Source: a virus. Taken from it: DNA of 64,000 nucleotides. Below, piece by piece: positions 7,787 through 16,989 of the stretch (position 1 is the stretch's first letter; every line of letters begins with the position of its first letter). Under the pieces are notes generated by a model, which did not search any database, was not told the DNA's origin, and worked only from the letters and a program-made list of their open reading frames with translations. The stretch lies in IMG/VR virus record IMGVR_UViG_3300009514_000013, positions 1 to 64,000 of that record. One strand, given 5' to 3'. Both the position numbers and the translations under genes were made by a program.

Positions 7787-8032
7787 ATGAAACCAAATCC
7801 AAAGCTTGATCAGAAAATGATGGCCAATGGATACGTGTCTGTGCACGAAGCTTCGAAGAGAACAGGCATTTCCAAACCACAGATCTACGATGGGATCAAC
7901 ACCGGTAGTATCGAGTCTGTAATGGTTGTCAACCGCAAGTATTTAGAAATCGAAAGCTTTCTTGAGTTTGCAGGAGACGGCGGAAGAGTTCTTTGGGAAC
8001 GATACGAATCTGAAGAAACACAAAGCTCATAG
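7787..8032 (+). CDS. Small helix-turn-helix DNA-binding protein (MerR/excisionase-like)
   Basis: 81 aa. The segment YVSVHEASKRTGISKPQIY (about residues 16-34) fits the winged-helix 'DNA-binding protein, excisionase' pattern, with a following strand (VMVVNRKYLEIESFLEF). It is the first gene after the divergent promoter region, so it may regulate the early operon; that role is inferred from position. Confidence 0.6.
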   Translation: MKPNPKLDQKMMANGYVSVHEASKRTGISKPQIYDGINTGSIESVMVVNRKYLEIESFLEFAGDGGRVLWERYESEETQSS

Positions 8033-8050
8033 AGCACGAGAGGAAGATCC

Positions 8051-9484
8051 GTGGAGTTGACCTTTCGCGTCCACCGTGGACTTGAACTAAAGACAGAAGG
8101 TGTTGATGGAGACCTCCTCAAAGGTCTCAAAAAAGCGTTCACCTATTCCAATCCAGAATTCCACAAGAAAGAAAGGTTTAACGTTTCTACTTGGAACACA
8201 CCTAGGTTTTTGTGTTCATATGAAGATGTTGGAGATACCATCCTTTTCCCACGAGGTGGTATCGGGAAACTCAGGAAAGTTCTTGATGAATTTGGAATCA
8301 CAAATTGCAAGTTCATAGACGATCGTCTTGAGTTGGACACTGTTGAGTTTGAGCTCAGTGAAAGAGCTCAACCCGTTACTCTGAGACCAGACCAAGAAAA
8401 GCTCAAAGCCGCTATTATTCAGCGTGAAAACTGTCTTATCCGATCGGCTACAGGTTCTGGAAAAACAGAACTGATCATCGATCTCATTCGAGAAATCGGC
8501 CAACCGTCTCTAGTTGTTGTTTGGTCATCGGGTCTACTCAAACAATGGGTTGAACGTATCAAACTCAGATGGGGTTGGGATGAAAATGATATTGGAATCG
8601 TGGGTGGTGGGAAGAAACGAATCCGACCTCTTACTATTGCAATGCAACAAACGCTTTGGAAGAACGCTCATGAAATTGCTCCTCATTTTGGTTTGATCGT
8701 CGGTGATGAAATCCAGCGTTGGAGCTCCAGAACATTCCAAGAAACCATTTCTCAGTTTCCAGCTAGATACAGAATCGGAGTATCGGCCGATGAACGTCGT
8801 AAGGATCGCCTTGAGGTACTTACCCACGATGCCTTTGGTCAGGTAGTGGCGGAAATCTCACGAGAGGAACTCATAGCCCAAGGAAAGCTATGCGAAGTAG
8901 AGATCCTTGTTGTCCCAACGGAAAACCGAATCGTTGAACTAGACCAAGCTCCTCCCCAGGATCGGGGTCAAATCCTGGCAAAATTGTATACCAAGATCAT
9001 CGGTCACCTGGTCCAAGACCGATACCGGAACAACATCATTTCTCAGATAGCTGGCCATGAGGCTCACGAAAAGGGCCGTAGCATCATCATCTTCACCGAC
9101 CGAGTGAATCATGCCCGGGAGCTCTCAAAGCTCATCACAGGGGCTGAGAGCGTACCCTGTGGCATGTGCATAGGTGGTCCTGAAAACAGAGAGTTGTTTG
9201 AAGAGACTACCGAACTGCTTAACAACGGTACGATCAAATGCGCTGTTGGTACCTCAGCAGTGTATCAAGGGATTGATATTCCGAGACTCACAGTGGGGAT
9301 CGTCGGGACTCCAACCGGCAACAACCAACAACTCCTTGAGCAACAGATCGGAAGGCTCCGAAGGAAGTTCCCGGGGAAGATCAGAGGCACCCTCTATTAC
9401 ATTTGGGATCGTCATATTTTCCCCAATCATCTACGTAACTTAGAACGTTGGTACGGACGAGACTTGGTCAGGGTGGTGGAGTGA
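8051..9484 (+). CDS. SF2 DNA helicase (UvsW/XPB-like)
   Basis: 477 aa, GTG start with a purine-rich site (AGAGGAAG) upstream. Walker A is IRSATGSGKTELI (about residue 130), the DEAH-like motif is LIVGDEIQRW, motif III-like is RIGVSADERR, and the C-terminal helicase half contains the motif VI-like QQIGRLRRKFPGK. Related phage helicases remodel branched DNA and control origin use. Its stop overlaps the start of the initiator gene (GTGA). Confidence 0.85.
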   Translation: MELTFRVHRGLELKTEGVDGDLLKGLKKAFTYSNPEFHKKERFNVSTWNTPRFLCSYEDVGDTILFPRGGIGKLRKVLDEFGITNCKFIDDRLELDTVEFELSERAQPVTLRPDQEKLKAAIIQRENCLIRSATGSGKTELIIDLIREIGQPSLVVVWSSGLLKQWVERIKLRWGWDENDIGIVGGGKKRIRPLTIAMQQTLWKNAHEIAPHFGLIVGDEIQRWSSRTFQETISQFPARYRIGVSADERRKDRLEVLTHDAFGQVVAEISREELIAQGKLCEVEILVVPTENRIVELDQAPPQDRGQILAKLYTKIIGHLVQDRYRNNIISQIAGHEAHEKGRSIIIFTDRVNHARELSKLITGAESVPCGMCIGGPENRELFEETTELLNNGTIKCAVGTSAVYQGIDIPRLTVGIVGTPTGNNQQLLEQQIGRLRRKFPGKIRGTLYYIWDRHIFPNHLRNLERWYGRDLVRVVE

Positions 9485-10566
9485 AAGGTATCAACGAACT
9501 CATCCGCAGAGGTGCTATCGCCGAAGTCGGGCACATTCCTTTTTCGGTCTACCTAGTTCTTCGTAATTTCGTCTGGAGAAGTACCAGTAAAGGTGTACCT
9601 GCTCTGCGTAAAGCTCGTGCTAAAGGGCAGGTGATCAGCAAGATCTCCTATCCGAAAATACAGGAGTTGACCTCACTCTCCATTGGTTCAGTACGTAAGG
9701 CAATTACTACATTGGTTGATCGTGGTTGGGTTCAAATTGAGAGCTCTGGAGGTCGGGGTACTTCCTACCTCCTAGGTGTGATCGAAAATCACTCAGAGAC
9801 CTTCTTTGCTGATGATGAGACTGTCACCAGAGATCACTCTCAAAAATCCGAGACTGTCACCAGAGATCAGTCTCAAGTCGGGATCGGGTGTCACGAGAGA
9901 TCAGTCTCAAAATCCGAGACTGTCACCAGAGATCAGTTGAGACTGTCACGTGGTGACACCATAATACATAAAGAATCTGTAAAAGAAGAAAATTACATAA
10001 CCGCGAAGAAGACTAGAAAACGATCTACCAACTCTTCGCGGTACTCTGATCCGAAACAGGAGTCTCGTAACAATGATCGGCGCACCTGGGTAAACCTTGA
10101 TCCACCTGAACCTGCCAGGGTTTCTCGTAAAAAAAGCTCAGTTGTCGATGAAGAAAGTAATCGACGGATTTCCCCCGATGAGCTACGACATCTGAACTCA
10201 GCCCGAGTGAAGAAGCGAGCTGGTCGAATCGGTGATTACACAGGAGACGAAATGGTGGCTGCTTGGCGGTTGATGTTCTCAAAGGCATTTCGAATCGAAG
10301 ACTCGACGTTGGACACTGCGAAGGCTCGAAAGAGAGCAGCGCAAATGATCATCGCTCGAGCCACCGACTGGCACAGCGGAAATCGTGCTCAGCTTTTCGA
10401 TTACCTCCGAAGTCAAATTGGTCTCTGGGCGAACAAGGAACCAGGTGCCAAGTTCCCGGCTGGTTCATTTCCGAAGTTGAACATGTTGCTCAAGCAAGAC
10501 CACAACGGTCGCTCGTGGTGGTGGGACGAGTGGGCTTCAAAAAAGAAGCGTGGGATCAAGGCGTAA
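9481..10566 (+). CDS. Replication initiator-like winged-helix protein
   Basis: 361 aa from the GTG at 9481; an upstream TTG at 9448 is less likely. The N-terminus has a winged-helix segment (YPKIQELTSLSIGSVRKAI, then LVDRGWVQI). The middle (residues 113-160) contains 11-residue repeats (ETVTRDQSQKS type), and the C-terminal 120 residues look like a DnaD/helicase-loader type domain. Lambda O and similar initiators also carry their origin inside their own gene. It lies between the SF2 helicase and the DnaB-like helicase, which supports a role in replisome loading. Confidence 0.6.
   Translation: MKGINELIRRGAIAEVGHIPFSVYLVLRNFVWRSTSKGVPALRKARAKGQVISKISYPKIQELTSLSIGSVRKAITTLVDRGWVQIESSGGRGTSYLLGVIENHSETFFADDETVTRDHSQKSETVTRDQSQVGIGCHERSVSKSETVTRDQLRLSRGDTIIHKESVKEENYITAKKTRKRSTNSSRYSDPKQESRNNDRRTWVNLDPPEPARVSRKKSSVVDEESNRRISPDELRHLNSARVKKRAGRIGDYTGDEMVAAWRLMFSKAFRIEDSTLDTAKARKRAAQMIIARATDWHSGNRAQLFDYLRSQIGLWANKEPGAKFPAGSFPKLNMLLKQDHNGRSWWWDEWASKKKRGIKA
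9817..9959. repeat. 33-bp iterons inside the initiator gene, putative replication origin
   Basis: GAGACTGTCACCAGAGATCA recurs at 9817, 9850 and 9916, with a diverged copy at 9883, giving an exact 33-bp period. A last copy at 9939 leads into the inverted repeat TGTCACGTGGTGACA. Initiator proteins commonly bind iterons within their own coding sequence (the lambda O arrangement). Origin activity is inferred. Confidence 0.55.
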
Positions 10567-10578
10567 AATCGCTTTAAC
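10563..10578. promoter_or_regulatory. 16-bp palindrome upstream of the DnaB-like gene
   Basis: GTAAAATCGCTTTAAC, one mismatch from the consensus GTTAAATCGCTTTAAC. It ends 17 bp before the ATG at 10596, further away than the other copies, and overlaps the stop of the initiator gene. Confidence 0.5.
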
Positions 10579-10595
10579 GTGGATGGGGGTTAACG

Positions 10596-11978
10596 ATGGG
10601 TGAGCGTGTTGTTGATGTCGATCTGGCCAACGAGCGAGTCATTTTGGCCACGATGATCCACGACCCCGAGAGACGACGTCAGCTCGCTCTCAGGCTGCGT
10701 TCGGATGACTTCGGGGACCCGAGGCACCAGGTCATGTTTAGAGCCCTGAGTGGCCTCTCAAGGGCTTCTCTCACGTGGTCAGAAGATACCTTCGCTGAAT
10801 TTGCCAAGGGCGAGGACTTCGGATCGTGGAAATATCTAAGAGAAATCGTTGACAAATACGAGGCAAATACCAACCTCGATTACCATATAGATCGGCTCCG
10901 TTTGGACCGTGTGAAACTGGAGTTGATAAGGGATGACCTTCAGGATTTGTCCCGAGCATGTGAGGATCCAAGTGCTCCACCAGAACGAATCAGGAGCGTC
11001 CTGAAGAGCGCTCTGACTCGTATCGATCGCATGGGGCACAAGTTCACCTCCGGTGGAGATCTCCTCGTAGACGGCTATTACGAGACCCTGAAGATGAGGG
11101 CCATTGTTGGTGATGTTGTTGAGGGAACAGGGTTCGAGATCCTTGATTCAGTCCTTGCTCGTGGCTTCGTCCCAGGGACTCTATCAGTCATTGCAGCCAG
11201 ACCCGGTTTTGGAAAGACTACGTTCCTTGCCAACTTCATAAGGCATCGGGTCCACAACAAAAAAGGCATCTACGTCTGCGGATGGGAGATGCTTCCTGAA
11301 GATTACCTAGACATGATGATCTCAGCTGAGACAGGTATCCCCGAAAATGACTTGGTTCGTAGGGTCAAATCGTTTTCAAAGGAACAAAACCGAGCCATCA
11401 TCGAAGCAGCGGAACTCTATCGAAATCGAAATCTGATTGAGTTCGAGGCGAACCCTTTTCCTCATCTCGAAAAGACTCCGAAGAAGTGGGACACCAACGA
11501 TCGCAACCTTGATTTTTTTGAATCGTCAGTTCAAAGAGCTTCAAGAACAAAGACCGTTGTTGCTCTTGATGTTGTTGGCAAGATGTTCTCCGATCGACGT
11601 CCGGATTCAGTGACCGAAGCACTCGTCCGAATCCGTGGAATGGCTCAAGCCTATGGCGTTCACATCATGCTTCTTCACCACATCAACCGAGCTGGTGCAG
11701 AAGGTCGGCCAGCACTTGAACACATCAAGAACTCAGGTGCTTTCGAAGAAGAAGCTGATCTCATTTTTGGTCTTGATCGTCCACGTCTCAGAGCGGGAAT
11801 AGAGAAGCGATCGAAGATGAAAGACACCTTGGACATTCACGTTCTCAAGCAACGCAAAGGTCCAGCACCGGCATGTGTACGCTATACCTTCGACGGTACG
11901 CGGTATGCACTTTCCAATGAAGTTGAGGTTGATCTCAGCATGTTGGAAACAAATGATGAAGAAGATTGGGATATGTGA
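10596..11978 (+). CDS. dnaB: Replicative DNA helicase, DnaB family
   Basis: 460 aa, close to the usual DnaB length. The N-terminal helical domain begins with the typical NERVILATMIHDPE. The RecA-like motor has Walker A in VIAARPGFGKTTFL (about residue 205), a Walker B-like strand (TVVALDVVG) and the H4-like MLLHHINR. It would unwind the phage fork, working with the primase and family B polymerase in the same operon. Confidence 0.9.
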   Translation: MGERVVDVDLANERVILATMIHDPERRRQLALRLRSDDFGDPRHQVMFRALSGLSRASLTWSEDTFAEFAKGEDFGSWKYLREIVDKYEANTNLDYHIDRLRLDRVKLELIRDDLQDLSRACEDPSAPPERIRSVLKSALTRIDRMGHKFTSGGDLLVDGYYETLKMRAIVGDVVEGTGFEILDSVLARGFVPGTLSVIAARPGFGKTTFLANFIRHRVHNKKGIYVCGWEMLPEDYLDMMISAETGIPENDLVRRVKSFSKEQNRAIIEAAELYRNRNLIEFEANPFPHLEKTPKKWDTNDRNLDFFESSVQRASRTKTVVALDVVGKMFSDRRPDSVTEALVRIRGMAQAYGVHIMLLHHINRAGAEGRPALEHIKNSGAFEEEADLIFGLDRPRLRAGIEKRSKMKDTLDIHVLKQRKGPAPACVRYTFDGTRYALSNEVEVDLSMLETNDEEDWDM

Positions 11979-12022
11979 TCACCGTCATTTCGGTAATGAT
12001 TTTCATTTGTTATGGTTTGGAT

Positions 12023-12238
12023 ATGGATGAGGGTACAACGAAAACAACAGAGGTAGTTGGTAGGCTTGTAGATACAGGTCACGCGATTTGGTTTGAGAGT
12101 GACAAAGGCGAAGCGTTCGATTTGCCTCCTAGTCTACTCCCTCATTTGATGCGTGATGAGATCCATCGTGGCAACACCGTGGAAGGTTCTATGGGAACTC
12201 TGACCGTAACGGTCGAATGGAAGAAAGGTGAATTGTGA
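12023..12238 (+). CDS. Small hypothetical protein
   Basis: 71 aa from the ATG at 12023. A GTG at 11975 overlapping the helicase stop would add a hydrophobic N-terminus (ITVISVMIFICYG), so the start is uncertain. The body has beta-type stretches (VVGRLVDTGHAIWF). No family recognised. Confidence 0.5.
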   Translation: MDEGTTKTTEVVGRLVDTGHAIWFESDKGEAFDLPPSLLPHLMRDEIHRGNTVEGSMGTLTVTVEWKKGEL

Positions 12239-12489
12239 TTAATGAAGTCGAGGTGGTGTGCAACCACATGCAACAAGAGAGTGAATATCATTCCATCGTG
12301 GAAATGGCGCAAGAAGGAGTCCTACAAGGGATGGAGATGCGGGGTATTGTTGATGAGATCGAATCTCATCTTAAACGTCGCATGTTCCCAAATGAAGTTC
12401 TCATTTTGGGTGATGAGATGGACAAAGCAGAACGTTTGATTGAACGAGATGAGCAAGACTACAGGGACATGGTGCGATGGACGATCTGA
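12235..12489 (+). CDS. Small acidic helical protein
   Basis: 84 aa, GTG start overlapping the previous stop by 4 bp. Almost entirely helical and Glu-rich (MQQESEYHSIVEMAQEGV). Its 3' end overlaps repeat gene E by 13 bp. Function unknown. Confidence 0.5.
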   Translation: MINEVEVVCNHMQQESEYHSIVEMAQEGVLQGMEMRGIVDEIESHLKRRMFPNEVLILGDEMDKAERLIERDEQDYRDMVRWTI

Positions 12490-12704
12490 AGGAAATGAAG
12501 CCACTTAGGTTCTCGCTTGGCTCCTCGCTTAGGTCCTCGCTTTGGTCCTCGCTTGGCTCCTCGCTTTGGTCCTCGCTTAGGTCCTCGCTTGAGGACTCGC
12601 TTAGGTACTCGCTTGGCTCCTCGCTTGGCTCCTCGCTTGAGGACTCGCTTGGGTACTCGCTTTGGTCCTCGCTTTGGTTCTCGCTTAGAGATGAGTTGGA
12701 TTAA
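12477..12704 (+). CDS. SLxx tetrapeptide-repeat protein, copy E
   Basis: 75 aa: MDDLKEMKPL, about 16 units, then LRDELD. It starts inside the previous gene and ends 14 bp inside the primase gene, filling the junction of two replication-operon genes. The same array is also open in the primase frame as an Arg/Pro-rich string, which I do not regard as translated. Confidence 0.7.
   Translation: MDDLKEMKPLRFSLGSSLRSSLWSSLGSSLWSSLRSSLEDSLRYSLGSSLGSSLEDSLGYSLWSSLWFSLRDELD
12504..12686 (+). repeat. 12-bp tandem array E
   Basis: About 16 units of CTCGCTT plus five bases. LGS, LRS, LWS and LED predominate. Confidence 0.9.
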
Positions 12705-13701
12705 TCTAGACGTCATAGAACTTCTTCAAGTTCTGAAGATCGAAGTTCACAAGTCGGGAACCGAGTTTCGTGGCCACTGTCCTGATCCGGATCATAAGAA
12801 GCGTCCAGGTCCAGGATCTTGGCAAATCAAGCCGAGAGGGAAGAAGGCTGGTCAACATTACTGCTACGCCTGTGGATTTGGTGGTGGTCCGTTTAATCTC
12901 GTTCAGACGGTCCTCGGACTTTCGAAGCAAGAAACTTGGAAATGGCTTTCGGACTTCTGTGGGAACACAATCCCCCAAGGAACTTCGATCGTCTCAAGTG
13001 TCAAAGAAGACGAGGATTCTATTTCTCTTCGATTTCCTAAAGGTACTCGTATTTTATGGGGTGATGTGAATGCATCGGTCCAAGAAGCTAGAGAGTATTT
13101 GGAATCCAGAGGTGTGGTTGAAGAAGAGATTAAACGTTTCAAGATGGGTGCTGTCCCCGTCGATTCCCCTTCTTACGGTGGGCGGTTGATCATTCCGGTG
13201 ATCGTCAACGGTCACTTGGTGGATTATGTTGCGCGTCTATACGTAGATCGTCCGAGTAGTGTCCCTAAAGCACTGTCCGGTAGAAGGGACAGAGGGGCTC
13301 AAAAGGAACTGTCTCTATGGGCTTACGATTTTTTGGATCCAGATCTTGAGGTTGTGCACGTTGTTGAAGGTGTGTGGGGTGCTCTTGCATTGATGAGGGC
13401 TGGTGTCCCCAATGTTGTGGCCTCCTGTGGTTCGTCATGGAGTCCTGAACGCACTGAGTTGTTGGAGCCGTGGGTATCAATCATTCTGATACCCGATGGA
13501 GATGATGCGGGTTCAAAGTTTGAAGCTAGGGCTAGTTCTCTTCGGTTCGGTCATGATTACCGAGTTGTCGATTTACCTCACAAGATGCAACCGGATGACA
13601 TTCCACCGAATCAAATCCATGAGTTGATTGCTGGAGCTCGCCCAGCTCGATTAGCTGATGGTTGCCAAGTTCGATTACAAGAGTTTTCCGGGAAAGATTG
13701 A
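12691..13701 (+). CDS. DNA primase with zinc finger and TOPRIM domain
   Basis: 336 aa from the ATG at 12691, directly after the array. The N-terminal zinc-binding region (GHCPDPDH ... HYCYACGFG) is DnaG/T7-primase-like. The TOPRIM domain has the Glu of VHVVEGVWGALA and the DGD of IILIPDGDDAG. It should make RNA primers on the lagging strand. No helicase domain is fused; the DnaB-like gene upstream supplies that activity. Confidence 0.85.
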   Translation: MSWINLDVIELLQVLKIEVHKSGTEFRGHCPDPDHKKRPGPGSWQIKPRGKKAGQHYCYACGFGGGPFNLVQTVLGLSKQETWKWLSDFCGNTIPQGTSIVSSVKEDEDSISLRFPKGTRILWGDVNASVQEAREYLESRGVVEEEIKRFKMGAVPVDSPSYGGRLIIPVIVNGHLVDYVARLYVDRPSSVPKALSGRRDRGAQKELSLWAYDFLDPDLEVVHVVEGVWGALALMRAGVPNVVASCGSSWSPERTELLEPWVSIILIPDGDDAGSKFEARASSLRFGHDYRVVDLPHKMQPDDIPPNQIHELIAGARPARLADGCQVRLQEFSGKD

Positions 13702-13705
13702 TCTG

Positions 13706-13750
13706 TTGACTCGTTGATGCGTTGGGTCTATCCAGATGAGACCCAACGCA
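13706..13750 (+). promoter_or_regulatory. Promoter-like element overlapped by a 12-bp inverted repeat
   Basis: TTGACT at 13706, a 17-bp spacer and TATCCA at 13729. A perfect 12-bp inverted repeat (TGCGTTGGGTCT / AGACCCAACGCA, 13718-13729 and 13739-13750) covers the -10 region. It could be an operator, or an RNA hairpin before the next gene; no T-tract follows, so an intrinsic terminator is less likely. Confidence 0.45.
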
Positions 13751-13766
13751 CAATGAGGAGCATTTC

Positions 13767-14414
13767 ATGACTACAGGGACAGCAACCGTCACACCAATCT
13801 CAGAAGCTAAAAATCCCAATATGGAAAAATCAGTCAAACGGCTGAAAGAACTTGAAAAGTCTATCGACAATCTCAAAGAGCAGGTGACCAAGTTGGAGTG
13901 GGACATCGGTAAGAACTTGTCGAACATCAAAGACAAAGCCCTTTGGCAAGTGGCTGGTCATCATAAGAGTTTTGGTGAGTACGTCCAGACCAGATTCGGA
14001 TTCACACGACAAACAGCTTGGAGTTACATCGAAATCGCAACCAAGCTGTCACGAGAAGATGCAGAAGAACTCCCCATCACCTACCAAAGGCAAGTAGTTA
14101 AGATTCCTGATCCTGAAGAACGGCAAAAGCTGATCGAAGAAGTCAAGAAAGAAAAGCCAACCACCCGAGAACTGGCTAAGACCGTTGATGCAAAGAGAAA
14201 AGAAATTGGTCTCAAAACGGAACGGGTTGGGTTTGAAGGAACTGTAATGCTCAACCAACGTCTCAAACCCGGAGTAGTCGCAGAAGGTACATGGGAAGAA
14301 AGTGGTGAAGCTTGGGTTGCCAGATTAGAACTAGGTGGGCAAGTCTTTGAGTTCAAGGATTACGGTCAGGATGTAGATCCAAACTGGACACTGACTTTGC
14401 TTGAAGATGAATAA
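13767..14414 (+). CDS. HTH/coiled-coil protein, DUF3102-like
   Basis: 215 aa, good ribosome binding site (ATGAGGAGC). A coiled-coil N-terminus (KRLKELEKSIDNLKEQVTKL) is followed by a segment that looks like an HTH (SFGEYVQTRFGFTRQTAWSY, about residues 70-89) and a beta-rich C-terminus. The middle resembles DUF3102/ParB-type HTH proteins of phages and plasmids. First gene after the operator-like hairpin; possibly a regulator or a recombination accessory protein. Confidence 0.5.
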   Translation: MTTGTATVTPISEAKNPNMEKSVKRLKELEKSIDNLKEQVTKLEWDIGKNLSNIKDKALWQVAGHHKSFGEYVQTRFGFTRQTAWSYIEIATKLSREDAEELPITYQRQVVKIPDPEERQKLIEEVKKEKPTTRELAKTVDAKRKEIGLKTERVGFEGTVMLNQRLKPGVVAEGTWEESGEAWVARLELGGQVFEFKDYGQDVDPNWTLTLLEDE

Positions 14415-16941
14415 AGACACTCTCGTTCATGCCCTGATGGGCTCTCATGACAGCATCCGTTTGATAGGCCGTTCTGGTGAATTCGAAGTTGATTGTGAAG
14501 ATGTCTTCTACGTCAGCCTTGAAGATGCCAGACGACTTCCGGGTTCTTGGAGACAATTTCTGTCTGAACCGAAAAACGGATTTGTACGGGTCAAGTGGCC
14601 TGAGCCTGTTCGAGACAAGGGAAATAGAAAAGGGCGTCTTTCATACTTCACACGCAAATATTTCGAACCTCGTAGGGTCAAGCCTTTAGAAGCTGACATC
14701 GAACCAGTTCAACGGTTCCTGATCGAACATCCGCGGATTGATTTCACTCGTGATTGGCGGAAGCTCTGGTATGACATCGAAGCTGAACGAATCGACAACT
14801 GGGATAAGCCGTGGGAGTCCCGGATACTATCAATCTCGTGGAAATCTTCGAACGGTAAGAGTGGACACCTAAGAGCCAAAGAACTGGACGACAACAGTGA
14901 GCAACGAATCCTACAAGCATTCATCAAGATCGCTAATAAACATGACATCATTCTTGCTTGGAATGGTTCTCGGTTCGACGATCGTATTTTTGCTGGCCGC
15001 TGTGAGTTGCTAGACATTCCATTCGATTCCACTCTCTACCACTGGTTGGATCATCTGAAGATCTTCAAGAAGTACTACCTTCGAAGCGAGGATGGCGCAG
15101 TCACGTCATCGTTTGCTCTTGATGCAATCTCGGAGAAGTTTCTAGGTGAAGAGAAGAAAGTTCCAATCACAAGCCTAGCCATAGAACAAGGGTGGGATCA
15201 GACCGGAGATCTTTTCACTTGGGTCTGGAAGAACTCTCCAGAACTCTTGAAAGAGTACAACGATCAAGACGTTGATCTGATGGTGAAGCTTGAAGAAAAG
15301 ACTGGGTTTATTGATCTGCATCTCTCGTTGTGTCGTCTGTGTAGAGTCTTACCTGGTTCAAGGTCTCTTTTTCCTACGACTTTGGTTGATGGTCGCATGC
15401 TTCAGATAGGTCACAAAAAGAGCTATCACTTTCCAACGAAACGGTATCACTTTAATGATGACGGAGAGCAGGCTAAGGGAGCGTTCGTCCCTGAAGCTGT
15501 CACGGGTCTGCATAGATCAGTTGCTGTTCTCGACTACGCCAAGATGTACCCAAGTATCATCCGCACCTTCAATATGAGCCTTGATACCATTTGTTCCGAT
15601 GGAGATTTGAAAGTTCCCGACACCGACGAACAAGGCAAACCGACTGGTGAGTACGTAGCTAGATTCAAGAGTGATCACGAAGGTCATTTACCATCAGCAC
15701 TACGTGGCATCCTCGTTGCGCGTTCTCAGTACTCAAAGATGCAAAGTGAAGCCGAAGTTGGCAGTCCTGAATTCCATGACGCAGCTCGCCTTTCAACTGC
15801 TTGTAAGGTTCTGGCCAATACATTCTACGGAGTTATCCTCTCACCGAGATCTCGTTACTATCGGAAAGAGATTGGTGAGTCTGTAACGTCTGTTGGGCGG
15901 TACCTGTTGTCTACAACTCTGGCCACTACACAGAAGCATGGCTACAAGTTTGTCTTCGGTGACACTGATTCAGTTGCGTTTGTTGCTACTGATGAACAGG
16001 CACAAGGTATCAAAGATGAAATGAATGGCGAAGTGATACCTGCTCTTCTCGAACCTCTTGGAGTCACCTCGAGTGAGATCATGATCGACTATGAGAAGAG
16101 GTATGATCGTGTTGTTGTCACAGCTTCCAAGAAATATGCAGGAAAGTTTGCTCTCTACAAAGGAAAGGTTGCTGGTGATGATGTTGCATTCGACATCAAA
16201 GGTTTGGAGATAGTTCGCTCTGATGTGTCGATTGCTGCTAGGAACCTCCAGAAGTTCATCATCAACGAGCTTTTGTCTGGTTCTCCTTCCAGCAAGATTT
16301 GGATGGATGTTGAGTCGTTCCGCGATTCACACATGAGTGGTCGGACTGATGTGAAAGATTTGGTATTGTCCAAGGCCATTTCCAAGGATTTGAAAGACTA
16401 CTCAAGCAAACCTCCTCAAGTTCGAGTTGCCGAATGGATGAAGAGTGAAGGTCGAGAGGTTGGAGAGGGTACCAAAGTACCTTTCCTCTTTGTGGATGGA
16501 GACGTGATTCACCCGGACCAACTTGAATCGTCAGAGGATCTGGATCGAGTTTACTACTGGAATAAGTACATCTACCCACCATCACAACGAGTCTTGGAGA
16601 AAGCGTTTCCATCGGAGCAATGGGAGAGCCTTCTGTTTCCAAAGAACTTCGGAAAAGATCAGCTTGACATGTTCATATCAACTGGTCCTTCCCAGAAGAA
16701 GGTACGTCGAACGAGAAAGGTTCCCAAGATCATCATTCATGTTGATCATGAATCCACGAAGGTAAAACAGTTGCGTAAGATGTTTGAGAGTTTCTCTGGC
16801 GATCACCCGGTGAGGGTTGATGTTGAGAGTCCCAAAGAGGTTGTGGAGATGATTTGTCAACAGAAAATTCAGAATCCTCAAACCTGTTCAAAGTTTGGAA
16901 CTGCTTTGCGTACCATCGGAATGTCTTGGTCTCTTGAGTGA
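14407..16941 (+). CDS. Family B DNA polymerase with 3'-5' exonuclease
   Basis: 844 aa. Exonuclease motifs: ExoI LWYDIEAE (about 120), ExoII DIILAWNGSRFDD (about 180), ExoIII YNDQDVDLM (about 288). Polymerase motifs: A VLDYAKMYPSII (about 377), B KVLANTFYGVI (about 468), C FVFGDTDSVAF (about 516), and KKYAGK. It replicates the phage genome with proofreading. The ATG at 14407 overlaps the stop of the previous gene. The exonuclease is in the same chain and no intein is visible. Confidence 0.93.
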   Translation: MNKDTLVHALMGSHDSIRLIGRSGEFEVDCEDVFYVSLEDARRLPGSWRQFLSEPKNGFVRVKWPEPVRDKGNRKGRLSYFTRKYFEPRRVKPLEADIEPVQRFLIEHPRIDFTRDWRKLWYDIEAERIDNWDKPWESRILSISWKSSNGKSGHLRAKELDDNSEQRILQAFIKIANKHDIILAWNGSRFDDRIFAGRCELLDIPFDSTLYHWLDHLKIFKKYYLRSEDGAVTSSFALDAISEKFLGEEKKVPITSLAIEQGWDQTGDLFTWVWKNSPELLKEYNDQDVDLMVKLEEKTGFIDLHLSLCRLCRVLPGSRSLFPTTLVDGRMLQIGHKKSYHFPTKRYHFNDDGEQAKGAFVPEAVTGLHRSVAVLDYAKMYPSIIRTFNMSLDTICSDGDLKVPDTDEQGKPTGEYVARFKSDHEGHLPSALRGILVARSQYSKMQSEAEVGSPEFHDAARLSTACKVLANTFYGVILSPRSRYYRKEIGESVTSVGRYLLSTTLATTQKHGYKFVFGDTDSVAFVATDEQAQGIKDEMNGEVIPALLEPLGVTSSEIMIDYEKRYDRVVVTASKKYAGKFALYKGKVAGDDVAFDIKGLEIVRSDVSIAARNLQKFIINELLSGSPSSKIWMDVESFRDSHMSGRTDVKDLVLSKAISKDLKDYSSKPPQVRVAEWMKSEGREVGEGTKVPFLFVDGDVIHPDQLESSEDLDRVYYWNKYIYPPSQRVLEKAFPSEQWESLLFPKNFGKDQLDMFISTGPSQKKVRRTRKVPKIIIHVDHESTKVKQLRKMFESFSGDHPVRVDVESPKEVVEMICQQKIQNPQTCSKFGTALRTIGMSWSLE

Positions 16942-16989
16942 TTTTTCAGTTGACCATTTTTTGATGATCCCTTCACCCTGACTAACAGG

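Noticed and set aside
12517-12690. In-frame Arg/Pro-rich extension (RLGPRFGPRL type) at the primase N-terminus
   Set aside because: It is the second reading frame of array E. The primase zinc finger starts normally after the ATG at 12691, and the SLxx frame has its own matching start and end.
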